The translations under genes were made by a program, and so were the position numbers. Of a stretch of DNA of 64,000 nucleotides, positions 26,345 through 37,639 are shown one piece after another. Each line of letters opens with the position of its first letter. Within the stretch, counting starts at the first letter, position 1. The notes under the pieces were generated by a model, which worked only from the letters and a program-made list of their open reading frames with translations, had not been told where the DNA came from and ran no database searches. The stretch lies in contig QCXZ01000064.1 in assembly GCA_025024175.1 (NCBI GenBank), positions 21,076,286-21,140,285 of the forward strand, read 5' to 3'. Origin of the DNA: Rhyzopertha dominica. Its lineage: Eukaryota; Arthropoda; Insecta; Coleoptera; Bostrichidae.

Positions 26345-26530
26345 GTCTTTCGAAAGTTATCGTGTCCACAAACAATATCAGACACAGACACACAGACAAG
26401 AAATTTTTTTTTGCTCAAATTTTGTTTTTTTTGCGTTTTCGACCATTTTTAAGCGAATGAGCAAATAAAAAATTTTGAAATTTTTTTTCGCGATGCAATA
26501 CTTCTCATCCGGTGGATGTGGAAGTAATCT
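26345..26530. other. Unidentified 186-bp insertion in the satellite
   Basis: Unique sequence interrupts a monomer between CATTATTAA and GGTAAAAACTAACAATATTAG. It has a run of short CA/GACA repeats near 26375 and T-rich tracts, and no obvious terminal repeats or target duplication. I do not recognise it. Confidence 0.6.
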
Positions 26531-27135
26531 GGTAAAAACTAACAATATTAGAGACAATGCATTAACTTTAATACGGCATCCTCTTATGCTTTCTGGAAAC
26601 AGTTGCTTCATTATAGCAGATCGGAAGCAAAGACGACCATTAAAAGACACAATTAGTCAAACTAGCAATATTAGAGACGATGCATTCACGTTAATATGGC
26701 ATCATCTTATGCATTCTGGAAACAGTTGCTTCATTATAGCAGATCGAAAGCGAAGACGACCATTAAAAGACACAATTTGTCAAACTAACAGTATTAGAGA
26801 CGATGCATTCNCTTTAACACGGCATCCTCTTATGCTTTTTGGAAGCAGTTGCTTCATTATAGCAGATGGGAAGCGAAGACGATCATTAAAAGACACAATT
26901 GGCTAACTAGCAATATTAGAGACGATGCATTCTCTTTAATACGGCATCCTCTTATGCATTCTGGAAAAAGTTGCTTGACTAGCAGTTCGGAAGCGAAGAC
27001 GACCATTAAAAGGCACAATTGGCCAAACTAGCAATATTTGAGATGATGCATTCACTTTAATACGACATCTTATGCATTCTGGAAAAAATCGGCAGAGAAG
27101 ACGACCATTATAACACACAATTGGTGAAACTAACT
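26531..27135 (+). repeat. Diverged satellite monomers, plus orientation
   Basis: About five monomers of the same family with GATCGGAAGC and AAAGACACAATT variants. They end at GTGAAACTAAC, where the second BEL/Pao element begins. Confidence 0.9.
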
Positions 27136-27375
27136 GCTAACGGGTTTGTCTTCTTGAGTAGTCGAGTCTAGTCTTGCTTATGATGCATGAATACGAGTAT
27201 TTGAAATAGAGTTTAGGCTTGCTTATGATATGTGACAACGAGTAATTGATATTTCGTGTTTTTTTTTAACGTGATATATTTCTATGACTGATTGTACATA
27301 TTGCTGGCCACCTTGGAATGTGTACATTTCAATTAAATAATTATAACAATATATTGTAATAATAAACGTTTTTAA
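27136..27375 (-). mobile_element. Putative 3' LTR region of the second BEL/Pao element
   Basis: About 240 bp of non-coding DNA lies between the satellite and the 3' end of pol read on the minus strand. It ends CA on the minus strand at 27136, as an LTR should. The inner LTR edge cannot be fixed, because the 5' copy is missing and no matching sequence appears at the other end of the element. Confidence 0.45.
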
Positions 27376-30300
27376 CTATAATTGGTTATTGTGTATTGGT
27401 AAAGAGCATATCTTGCGTAGCGATCGCTTCATCACAGAGCCATTGGCGGTCTTGACTGATACTGTTCGTATTACTTCATCAGCACCGAGATGCAAATCCA
27501 CGATTCGCACCATTGGCCAACGAAGAGGAGGCTGATTATCTTCTACCAGAAGTACTAGTGATCCAACCCAAGGCTTGATTTCACTTCGTTGATTCCACTT
27601 AGATCGCTTTTGCAACTGCGATAAGTACTCCCGCGACCATCTTCTCCAAAACTGCTGAACAAGTTGCTGTAGTCTTTGGTAACGGGACAATCGACGGCTT
27701 GGCTCCTCGTGGACATCAGCTTGTGGGGTTGCGTAGAGTGAGTCACCGATCAAAAAATGGGATGGTATAGAGGAAGAAAATCATTTGGATCGTCCGACAT
27801 ACTTGTCAAAGGACGATAATTTAGATAAGCCTCAATTTGACTGAGAACTGTATACATTTCATCAAATGATACTATCGCGTTTCCTAAAGTTCTACGTAAG
27901 TGGTATTTTGTGGATTTGACTGCGGCTTCCCATAAGCCACCTGTATGTGGAGACTTGGGTGGAATAAAATGCCATTTAATCTCGTCATTGGCAAGAAATT
28001 GTGACATTTTCAGTGTGTTTGGTATTAGAAAGCTACTTGTATAGCTCACTAAAGTGATTTTTAGCTCCTACAAAGTTCAAGCCGTTGTCACTGAAAATGT
28101 CTGATGGTTTACCACAACTGGAAATAAATCGTTTTAGAGCGTTTAGAAAACCATCTATAGTTAAATCCATAACTAGCTCAATGTGTATAACACGAACGGC
28201 AAAATAAACGAATATGCTAATACATGATTTAACGAGCTTAGCCTTTCTTAAAGATCCCTCCATTATCAAAAGGGTACCGGCATAATCGACGCCACATTTT
28301 AAAAAAGGTCGACTTGGAACAACTCTATCTTTAGGTAAATTTCCCATTAGAATTTTCATAGGTTTTGGATGGTTTTTAAAACAGTTAACGCAAGAACGAA
28401 CGACTGATTTTAGCATATGTTTTGCATTAACCACCAGTACTTTTAAACGTAGTAAGGATAGTAAATTTTGAGTACCTACCTGCAAATATTTTAGATGTGC
28501 GTTTTGCACGAGTTCAGTAAAACTGTTTTTGTACGGTAATATGATTGGATGTTTTTGATCATAAGGTAATTCGACAGTCTACCTCCAACCCTAAGAAGAC
28601 CGGTAGTGTCTAAGAATGGATTTAAATTGATTATTTTGCTGTGTTTGTTCAATTTTCGTGACTGTCGAGGCAGATATTTCAGAAGAAAAAATGATTCTCT
28701 TTGAACAAGCTTCAATAATAAAGTCGGAGCGTCACATAATTCTTCAGTGTTTAAAATTACAGATGATTTGCGTTGCTTAAGGAGTAATATTCTTTTAAAA
28801 TGTAAAACATAAGCTACTGTGCGTTGTAACTTGTTGAGAGTACAGCAATTGTTGATGAGTTTCGCTAAGAAGTTGTGGTTATTGAAGCTTGGTAAAGAAA
28901 CATTTCGGGTAGAGTTTCCCTGTAGAGTAAAACTTTAGGAGGAATACCACGTGAAATGATATCGGCTGCATTTAGTTCGCTCTTTACGTGTTTCCAATCG
29001 TTTATATTTGTCAGTTTGCTAATTAATGCGATTCGGTTTGCTACAATAGTTTTCAATTTTGCAAAATCGATATGAAGCCATGAAAGAACAATCGTGGAAT
29101 CCGAAAAATATATTGTTTTTGATATAGGGATATCCATTATTTCTTTTACTGTTTTAGTCAACTTTGCTAATAGTACCGCAGCTAATAATTCTAATCGCGG
29201 CAAAGTTACTTTTTTTAAAGGAGCTACTCTCGATTTAGAGCATAATAGCTGTGATTCCGTTTTGTCTTGGAACCAAATAAAGGCAAGCACCATATTCCTT
29301 CTCCGAGGCATCACAAAATGCTACAAACTTTACAAATTTAGGTCTGTCTATGATTATATGACGAGGTATGTGGATCATGTTTAAATCTTTAAACTGTATT
29401 TGAAGTGGATTGATTTAATAATTCAAGATAGTTCGTCGTCCCAATCAATTGATGATTGCCAAAGTTTTTGCAGAAAAATCTTAGCCTTATTGACTACTGC
29501 CGGCGCCACAAGGCCGAGTAGGTCGAATACCTGATACAATTGATAATACAGAACGTTTAGCATGAGTTGAAGTTGTTCGAAGATTAACAGAATAATTAAA
29601 CGAATCGTGTTCCATTTGAGAATCCCAAAGTATACCTAAGGTTTTAAAGACTGTGTTCTTGTTGTAAGAATTTAGGGTCGTTTTCATTATTGTTGTCTAC
29701 TATGTGCTGCAAAAGTATAGGCTCATTGGAAGACCACTTCCTTAGCAGAAATCCTGCAGACGCCATGGTTTCTGTAATTTCGTTGTAAATTTGGATACCT
29801 TCGTCTATGGTATTAACACTAATTAACAGATCGCCCATATAAAAGGAATTTTACTGGTACGTGGATAAATTTCTAAAAATTCTGAAGCAGGCTGCTTTAA
29901 GCATCTAGTAGCTAGAAAAGGTGTACTAGAATGTCCATAAGTTACGGTATTTAATTCTTAAATGTGTTTGTCAGAATCGGGATCAAATCGCCAAATTATT
30001 TTTTGATATTTCCGATATCTGGGATGTATCCAAATTTGACGATACATCATTTTGATGTCCGCGTTTAAAACATACTTTCTTAACCGGAGACGTAATATTA
30101 TAGCAAATAGTTCGTCTTGTATCGTGGGACCTACGCAAAGAATATCGTTTAATGAATAATCTGAAGTACTCTTGGCTGAACCGTCAAAGACTGCTCGGGA
30201 TTTTGTTGTTGAACTAGATTCCCTAATCACTGCATGGTGTGGTAGAAAGTTTGCATCTTTTTCGATATCTTCTTTTAAAGTACCTTTGTCTGTCATATGG

Positions 30301-30597
30301 TTTAATGAGACATAATCCTGCATGCAATATAGCTGTTGTTTAAACTTACGTTACGATTTAAGCGATTTTCTAAATATTGAAATCTTCTGATAGCGTTTGT
30401 CTTCGAGTCTCCTAGCATATCTTTCGATTCTATTTAATAATTTATTTTAACAGGCAGTCGTACTATATAAATCTGCCTGTTTCACAGAAGTGTTCTGAAA
30501 TAAATTTTCGCAAAATTGTTCCTCGCTTGTGAGCAAAAGGTTTCTGTTGAAAATCTTCTGCCAAACTTTCTGTAGTGTTAGACTTAAATCATCTAGA
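27376..30597 (-). pseudogene. Second BEL/Pao pol, 5'-truncated and frameshifted
   Basis: Read right to left, the fragments follow the order of pol. A pre-RT linker (30597-30330) has several stops. Reverse transcriptase is at 30323-29644 (SRAVFDGSAKS, NADIK). RNase H is at about 29314-28865 (PRLELLAAVLLAKL). The integrase zinc region and DDE core are at 28509-27750 (CGVDYAGTL, FSDNGLNFVGA, HTGGLWEAAVKSTK). The C-terminal DUF5641-type domain is at 27753-27376 (FWRRWSREYLSQLQ). Gag and protease are missing, and satellite resumes at once at 30598. The RT catalytic YxDD box reads YMGD (about 29830-29841), so this copy would be inactive even without frameshifts. It differs clearly from the first BEL element and is a separate, older lineage. 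Confidence 0.88.
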
Positions 30598-30985
30598 CTA
30601 CCATTAAAATGCACAATTGCCAAACTAGCTATATTAGAGACGATGCATTCACTTTAATACGTCCTCTTATGCATTCTGGAAACAGTTGCTTCATTATAGC
30701 AGATCGAAAGCGAAGATGACCATTAAAAGACACAATTTGTCAAGCTAACAATATTATAGGCTACGACTTTAATACGGCATCTTCTTTTGCTTTCTAGAAA
30801 CAGTTGCTTCGTTATTGCAGATAGGATGCGAAGACGACCATTAAAGGCCACAATAGGGTATTTGTCATGTATTTATATTTTGTTAAATTGCATATTAATA
30901 GGTAGCATGTAATCCACAAAACAGCTGTGACAACTTATAAATTCGAAAAAATGGATCGTAAGGTGTATTTTTAATATTATACAGT
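30598..30985 (+). repeat. Short satellite patch, plus orientation, then a unique 130-bp spacer
   Basis: About two diverged monomers run from CCATTAAAATGCACAATTG to about 30856, still in the orientation of the main array. The next 130 bases are unique AT-rich DNA with no recognised content. The satellite then resumes in the opposite orientation. Confidence 0.8.
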
Positions 30986-32154
30986 TTCCAGAATGCATAA
31001 GAGAATGCTGTGAATGCATCGCTTCTAATATTTAGTTAGTTTAACCAATTGTGGCCTTTAATGGTCATCTTCACATCCCATCTGCTATAATGAAGCAAAT
31101 GTTATCAGAAAGCATAAGAGGATGCCGTATTAAAGTGAGTGCATCGTTTCTGATATTGCTACTTTGACCAATTGTGCCTTTTAAAGGTCGTCTACGCTTC
31201 CGATCTGCTATAATTAAGCAACTGTTTCCAGAATGCACAAGAGGATGCCGTATTAAAGTGAATGCATTGTTTCTAATATTGCTAGTTTGACCAATTGTGT
31301 CTTTTAATGATCGTCTTGGCTTCCGATCTGCTATAATGAAGCAACTGTTTCGAGAACGCATAAAAGGATGCCGTATTAAAGTGAATGCATAGTCTCTAAT
31401 ATTACTAGTTGGACCAATTAATTGTGCCTTTTAATGGTCGTCTTCTCTTCCGATTTGCTATAATGAAGCAACTGTTTCCAGAATGCATAAGGGGATGCCG
31501 TATCAAAGTGAATGCATCGTCTTTAATAAGGCTAGTTTGACCAATTGTGCCTTTTAATGGTCGCTTCGCTTCCGATCTGCTATAATGAAGCAACTGTTAC
31601 CAGAATGCATAGGAGGATGCTGTATAAAGTGAATACATCGTTTCTGATATTAGTTTGACAAATTGTGTCTTAAAGTGGTCGTCTTCGTTTCCGATCTGCT
31701 ATAATGAGGCAACTGTTTCCAGAATGCATAAGAGGATGCCGTATTAAAGTGAATTCATTGCCTCTGATATTGTTAGTTTGACCAATTGCGTCTTTTAATG
31801 TTTATCTTCGCTTTCGATCTGCTATAATGAAGCAACTGTTTCCAGAAAGCATAAGAGGATGCTGTATTAAAGTAAATACATCGTTTCTAATATTATTAGT
31901 TTGACAAATTGTGTCTTAAAGTGGTCGTATTCGCTTCCGATCTGCTATAATGAGGCAACTGCTTCCAGAATGCATAAGAGGATGCCGTATTAAAGTGAAT
32001 GCATCGTCTTTAATATTGCTAGTTTGATCAATTGCGCCTTTTGATGGCTACCGTCGCTTCCGATCTGCTATAATGATGCAACTGTTTTCAGAATTACCAA
32101 GAGGATGCCGTATTTAAGTGAATGCATCGTCTCTGATATTGTTAGTTTGATCAA
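30986..32154 (-). repeat. Diverged satellite monomers, inverted orientation
   Basis: Nine to ten monomers now read as the reverse complement (CAGAATGCATAAGAGGATGCCGTATTAAAGTG...). Substitution density is high. Open segments of 96 and 62 codons with the 41-residue period are on the minus strand, which is the same sense relative to the monomer as in the plus arrays. Confidence 0.92.
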
Positions 32155-32289
32155 TAGGGAGAATGCAAAATATCTAACATACATAATAAACGCACTAGTT
32201 TGGTCAATTAGGAAGATTGGAATGCTGTGGCGAAAAAATTTTTGAAGAAAAATAGCCCCACATGCCCAAAACGCGAATTAATGTTTAAA

Positions 32290-32563
32290 AATGTGCCCCG
32301 CCAAAGTTACGGAAGCCGATTGGCTTGACGTCGGTAGCGCGCTCGAAACTCCGCCCTCACAAGCACCACCACGGTGCCAGGAATATGCATACGAAACGCC
32401 GCAAGTGTCGGTTCTATTTTCTTGTTTGGGGCACGCGTGTGTAAATGATCGGCAGAATAGAGCCTGGTTATCAGAAAGCTGATACAATTTGCCGCGATTA
32501 GATGTAGATACGCTATTTAACTTCATGGCCCAAAATAAGAATTTCGCTGGAATAAAACTAGCG
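32290..32563 (+). other. CpG-rich promoter-like segment ending at a splice-donor match
   Basis: This stretch is much richer in C, G and CpG than its surroundings. It contains an ATTGG (inverted CCAAT) next to a TGACGTC element near 32320-32332, and ends GCGAG followed by GTAAGG at about 32562-32569, a good donor. It could be a promoter with a non-coding first exon of the inserted element. A short minus-strand open frame across it looks spurious. Confidence 0.25.
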
Positions 32564-33296
32564 AGGTAAGGAAACTGATCGTGATTCACGTTCAGTGCGA
32601 TAGTGAGTTTACAGAACACCTCATTGAATATGCTACAAATTTTTGGAAACTAAATATTTTTCCCACATTGCTGGATAGTTATATGTCTTAGTAAGTTGAA
32701 TAATAACAAGTCTTTCAGGCCCTGATTCATGTAAATATTTTTATTTCAATACTCAGTACCTCTTGAGTCTTGACTCGATCTGAATAGCAACACCGGAATA
32801 AATGAGACACCTATCGCAACAATTATTTGTAGCAGGAAATGTAACTCCGTTGCATTTGCTGAAGGAATGTGTAAATTAAATTATTTTAATTGTATTCTCA
32901 AAATAACATACCTTATATTAAGCACATATTGTTACTCAATATATTTTTACAGACTCATCTTCATTGTTTATTATTACGTAATCAGTACTCGTTCACAACA
33001 CCAAACAACAAGCAACTTTAGAAACCAAAGAATATATAATCTACGGTAATCGTAACCGAAACAAACGCATAAATATAAATACATTTAAATTAATTATAGC
33101 ACATGCGAACACAATAAAACTATCAATTTTTTGAACCAGTTCTGAATTAACAGTGGCATGGGGGCTTAGGATCTTAAAATCCCGAATACGTTTAATGATC
33201 CGTTCAATATGAATTCTTACACTAGCTATACGTTTCGTTAAAGTAACTTATACGTTGAAAACTGATCCATTGTGTTCTACGTGGATTGAATCTTAA

Positions 33297-33848
33297 ATTA
33301 ATTCTTGTAAAATAACTTCACTAAGTTAAATCCACATTACATATATTTAGGTAAAGCTTTTTCGACTAATATGCCATCGTCAGTACCATATAATAAATTA
33401 TCGGAAAAAATTATGACATTGTCAAAATTAAAAATCTAAACAAGCAATCATTACTAAAAAAAGGAAAAACTACTTTCAAACCAGCATCAGCAACGTAAAA
33501 ATTAGCGTTCAAATAAATAATTTAGAATGGGACAAAATTAAACTATTTGGAAATATTAAGAGATATCCAAAATTTTAAATGACCAAAATTGGACAATACT
33601 AAATGATTTTTTCAATTTCTGTGGTCCCATTCTAAATTTTTTATTTCAGCGCTAATTTTTACGTTGCTGGTTTAAATGTAGTTTTTCCATTTTTAGTCAA
33701 GATTGCTTGTTTAGATTTTTAATTTTGACAATGTCATAATTTTTTCCGATAATTTTTTGTATGGTACTGACGATGGCATATTAGCCGAAAGCGCTTTATC
33801 TAAATATAGTGGATTTAACTTGGTAAAGTTATTTTACAAGAATTAAAA
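33297..33848. mobile_element. Foldback (long inverted repeat) element, ~550 bp
   Basis: Two arms of about 240 bp are near-perfect reverse complements. The left arm runs from ATTCTTGTAAAATAACTTC (33300) through GCCATCGTCAGTACCAT to GCAACGTAAAAATTAGCG; the right arm returns from CGCTAATTTTTACGTTGC (about 33650) to GTTATTTTACAAGAATT (33845). A spacer of about 100 bases separates them. There is no coding capacity. It is nested in the THAP-bearing insertion. Confidence 0.8.
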
Positions 33849-33942
33849 TAACTTATGTTCCAAATAATTTTCCATGTCTTCCTCAAGCTGGAATATACCC
33901 AGATATAACTACGCCCTTTACAGTATTTATCTCTTGACTTAC

Positions 33943-34129
33943 GTTAAAATGGTCCTCGCAACAATAAAAAATAGTTTTTTCGGAAACATCGGACAGTAAA
34001 CGCCGCGCAGCAGCAAACCAAAGTTTCTTCTTTTTTTTTCTCCTTGAATACCGTGACGAATATTTTGTTTGGAGTCGAATAAGTAGTGCTTTTGCATTTT
34101 GGAACAAAACACCACTTTCGCAAAGGCAT
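33943..34129 (-). pseudogene. THAP-domain first exon (P-element-like transposase or THAP protein), frameshifted
   Basis: The minus-strand ATG at 34127-34129 opens MPLRKWCFVPKCKSTTYS. After a poly-A-rich run a one-base shift leads to KLWFAAARR and then FYCCEDHFN. This C-x4-C ... W ... C-x2-H pattern is the zinc-coordinating THAP domain that opens P-element transposases and THAP proteins. The exon ends in AAC followed by GTAAGT, a consensus donor at 33942. The frameshift sits in a run of nine As, so it may be a sequencing error. No second exon with an RNase-H-like transposase core was found downstream. The upstream CpG-rich, CRE-like segment (TGACGTCA near 34198) may be its promoter. Confidence 0.65.
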
Positions 34130-34376
34130 GTTGAGTAACCCGGGAGCGCGATGCAAACCGTGGCGGCGACCGTAGTGCATGAGCTAAAGCGTGCTACTGA
34201 CGTCAGATCGCTAGACTCGCCACGAGGTAACGTTTCTAGCCTCTCTCCGATCGACAAATTTCAAATGCACATAACTAGCCGTAGGATTTTATTTTGAATT
34301 TTTCATTTGCACCACGCGGTTTTGTTTCTGACATATTTAATACATATGCTAAAACTAAAATAAGTGAAATCTTCCC

Positions 34377-36087
34377 ATTGTGGCCTTGAATGGTCGTGTT
34401 TGCTTCCCATCTACTATAATTAAGCAACTGTTTCCAGAATGTATAAGAGGATATGCCGTATTAATGTGAATGCATAGTCTCTAATATTGCTAGTTGGACC
34501 AATTGTGCTTTTTTAATGGTCGTCTTCGCTTCCGATTTTCTATAATGAAGCAACTGTTTCCAGAATGCATAAGAGGATGCCGTATTAAAGTGAATGCATC
34601 GTCTCTAATGTTCTTAATTTCACCAATTGTGACTTTTAAAGGTCGTCTTCTCTTCCAAATTGCTATAATGAAGCAACTGTTTCCAGAAGGCATAAGAGGA
34701 TGCCGTATTAAAGTGAATGCATTGTCTTTAATATTGTTAGTTTGACCAATTGTTGCCATTAATGGTCGTGTTCTTTTGCCATCTGCTATAATTAAGCAAC
34801 TGTTTCCAGAATGCATAAGAGGATGCTGTATTAAAGTGAATGCATTGTTTCTAATATTGCTAGTTTTACCAATTGTCGTCTTCGCTTCCGATCTGCTATA
34901 ATGAAGCAACTGTTTCTAGAATGCATAAGAGGATGACGTATTTAAGTGAATGCATTGTTTCTAATATTGCTAGTTTCACCAATTGTGTCCTTTGAAGGTC
35001 GTCTTCTCTTCCGATTTGCTATAACGAAGCAACTGTTTCTTGAAGGCATAAGGGGATGCCATATTAAAGTGAATACATTGTCTCTAATATAGTTAGTTTG
35101 ACCAATTGTGCCTTTTAATGGTCGTCTTCGCTTTCGATTTACTATAATGAAGCAAGTGTTTTCAGAATGCATAAGAGGATGCCGTATAAGTAAATGCATC
35201 GTCTCTAATATGGCTAGTTTGACCAATTGGGTCTTTTAATGGTCGTCTTCGCTTCTGATCTGCCATAATGAAGTAACTGTTTCCAGAATGCAGAAGAGGA
35301 TGTCGTATTAATGTGAATGCATAGTCTCTAATATTGCTAGTTGGACCAATTGTGCTTTTTAATGGTCGTCTTCGCTTCCGATTTTCTATAATGAAGCAAC
35401 TGTTTCCAGAATGCATAAGAGGATGCCGTATTAAAGTGAATGCATCGTCTCTAATGTTCTTAGTTTCACCAATTGTGTCTTTTAAAGGTCGTCTTCTCTT
35501 CCAAATTGCTATAATGAAGCAACTGTTTCCAGAAGGCATAAGAGGATGCCGTATTAAAGTGAATGCATTGTCTCTAATATTATTAGTTTGACCAATTGTT
35601 GCCATTAATGGTCGTGTTCTTTTGCCATCTGCTATAATTAAGCAACTGTTTCCAGAATGCATAAGAGGATGCTGTATTAAAGTGAATGCATTGTTTCTAA
35701 TATTGCTAGTTTCACCAATTGTGTCTTTTGAAGGTCGTCTTCTCTTCCGATTTGCTATAACGAAGCAACTGTTTCCAGATGGCATAAGGGGATGCCATAT
35801 TAAAGTGAATGCATTGTATCTAATATAGTTAGTTTGACCAATTGTGCCTTTTAATGGTCGTCTTCGCTTTCGATTTACTATAATGAAGCAAGTGTTTTCA
35901 GAATGCATAAGAGGATGCCGTATAAGTAAATGCATCGTCTCTAATATGGCTAGTTTGACCAATTGGGTCTTTTAATGGTCGTCTTCGCTTCTGATCTGCC
36001 ATAATGAAGCAACTGTTTCCAGAATGCAGAAGAGGATGTCGTATTTAAGTGAATGCATCGTTTCTAATATTGTTAGTTTGACCAATT
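34377..36087 (-). repeat. Diverged satellite, inverted orientation, with ~7-monomer higher-order repeat
   Basis: About 14 monomers in reverse orientation. A block beginning CTAATATTGCTAGTTGGACC at 34481 recurs at 35328 (847 bp). Its right portion recurs after 736 bp (35201 to 35937), so the left block has one extra partial monomer of about 111 bp. The minus strand stays open for 266 codons (35162-35962). The reading-frame unit is about 41 residues with core block CFIIANRKRRRPLK. I see no known domain in it. Confidence 0.93.
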
Positions 36088-36211
36088 CTCTTTTTTTACT
36101 TCAGCTTAATGTTCTTTTTTGTCGGACAGCTTCAATAACAAACCTAGTACAGCTAAAATGATATATGTACAATAAGTGCATACCTACATAATATCAATAA
36201 CAAAACATTAC

Positions 36212-36522
36212 CTGTGCTTTTTAACATCCTTCGCTGTCCCTATAACTTTAGCCTGAATGTCTTCTTCGCAATCAGATGCTTGCGACACATTCTTAGTTTT
36301 TGCATTTAGGCTGACTTAGGTTAGAATCTTTTCTATGCGTTCGTCATATCCATTCTTTCGTAAATAATGCGTTCTTTGGAAATTCAGAAAAGGAAAGTGA
36401 TTTTCTTCACTTGAGAGAAGCAATGTTTGCAAATAGCTACGCTATATATCATCCCTGGCATCTGAAATCAGACGTTCTTGCTCTGAACGTTGAAGTACTG
36501 ACCGTTTTATTTGAACGCCCAT
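36212..36522 (-). pseudogene. Unidentified decayed coding exon
   Basis: On the minus strand an ATG at 36520-36522 begins a segment with coding character but two internal stops, rich in charged residues (KRSVLQRSEQERLISDARDD, later KNGYDERIEKIL and SDCEEDIQAKVIGTAKDV). It ends AAGCACAG followed by GTAATG, an acceptable splice donor. I do not recognise a family. It borders the THAP-bearing region to the right and may belong to the same transposon-derived material. Confidence 0.3.
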
Positions 36523-37033
36523 TTATTGTCAACGAAAACTATCCAATATTTGGTACGGTAATAGTACGCTCTAAACAGTAATCTAACAAATTTTAACGCT
36601 TTGTGCTTTGTAGGCAGAAAAACGACCAACAAGCGTTATACGAACGACAGAACCGTTAAATACACTCACAACTCACACAGTTTGCACGGTAGGTATCTCG
36701 TGACGTCATCCCAGTTACGAGGCCACCTTATCTACTACTATCTATGTACCTTGTACGCGCCCAAGGTTAGTAGATTTTATAGGTTGTCTGGTAACTAAAG
36801 CCAAATTTTTTTAGAGTGGGGGTTGAGCGTCATCGAGGGTGCCAGATGCCAGGCGTCAAAAACTGTCAGTGCTTCTGTTATTTGTGCTATTTTGCTTGCT
36901 AAAGGTCAACAATAACGTTTGTGCCAGAATTTGTATGTTGTAAATATCGTTTAGGTAAGTTTTTATCATATTTTTTGTGAAATGACAAGTCAAATTAAAA
37001 CTATTATTATAGGTACCCTAAATAATAACAGAT

Positions 37034-37290
37034 ATGCCTGGTGGAAGTGTTTGTCGTGTGGCTGTCTGCAAGAATAATTAAAAAAAGGGCAAAGAAAAAA
37101 GAGAAAATTTAATGTTCTTTACGTTTCATAAGGATGTTAAAATTCGAAAGGGACGGATCAGAAAATGTTATCGTAAAGATAAATGGACTGCTGACAATAG
37201 GAATATATGCAGTGTTCATTTTCACCTATGTAATATCGAGGATGAAATGCGAGCTAGGCTATTAGGCTTTTTAGAACACGTGACTTTCGG
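37034..37290 (+). pseudogene. THAP-domain fragment
   Basis: From ATG 37034 the frame reads MPGGSVCRVAVCKNN, hits a TAA, then continues with FFTFHKDVKIRKG, RKCYRKDKWTADN, ICSVHFHLCNIEDEMRARLL. The C-x4-C opening, KDKW and IC-SVHF with EDEMRARLLG follow the THAP zinc-finger layout closely. The in-frame stop and lack of downstream transposase sequence make it a remnant. It is of a different THAP subtype from the 34.1-kb exon. Confidence 0.7.
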
Positions 37291-37639
37291 AGCGACTGCC
37301 AGGGGGCACATGTCAAAACGATGCAGCTTCTAGCGCGCTGTCATATAAACCCCATTACTTAATGCCGACGTCAGTCACTAGAGCTGGGACATTCGATTCA
37401 ATTCAAATCGTTCAATCAATCGCATAGATTCGAATCATTCAAGTCGTTCATATGGATCGTGAATTGAAAGTGACAGCGGTGTCTCCTGTCTCGCTGTGTT
37501 CTCGTCGTATGCTGTCGTCAGCCGTTAACCATGTACGACGCACTAACGACGCTGATTCATTAGCTGTGAGCCAAATCAAGGCATGAGTCATTCAATTTGA
37601 ACGACTTGGTCATGAAGGACCCAACTCTATCAGCCACGT

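Larger units (their letters stand above)
32155..34376. mobile_element. 2.2-kb insertion in the satellite carrying a THAP-domain exon (P-like element candidate)
   Basis: The satellite breaks at ...TTTGATCAAT and resumes at ATTGTGGCC, positions that adjoin in the consensus. The insert has a GC-richer segment near each end, and these share a 20-base inverted similarity: GACGTCGGTAGCGCGCTCG near 32330 against the reverse complement near 34200 (GACGTCAGTAGCACGCTTT). It holds one THAP exon on the minus strand and a nested foldback. A P-element-like (THAP transposase) origin is inferred from these; clean terminal inverted repeats and a target duplication of 8 bp were not seen. Confidence 0.5.

Noticed and set aside
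32278..32619. 113-codon minus-strand gene
   Set aside because: The composition and lack of any recognisable motif suggest a chance frame across a CpG-rich segment.
34494..35828. Plus-strand open frames in the inverted satellite
   Set aside because: They are opposite-strand shadows of the periodic satellite frame.
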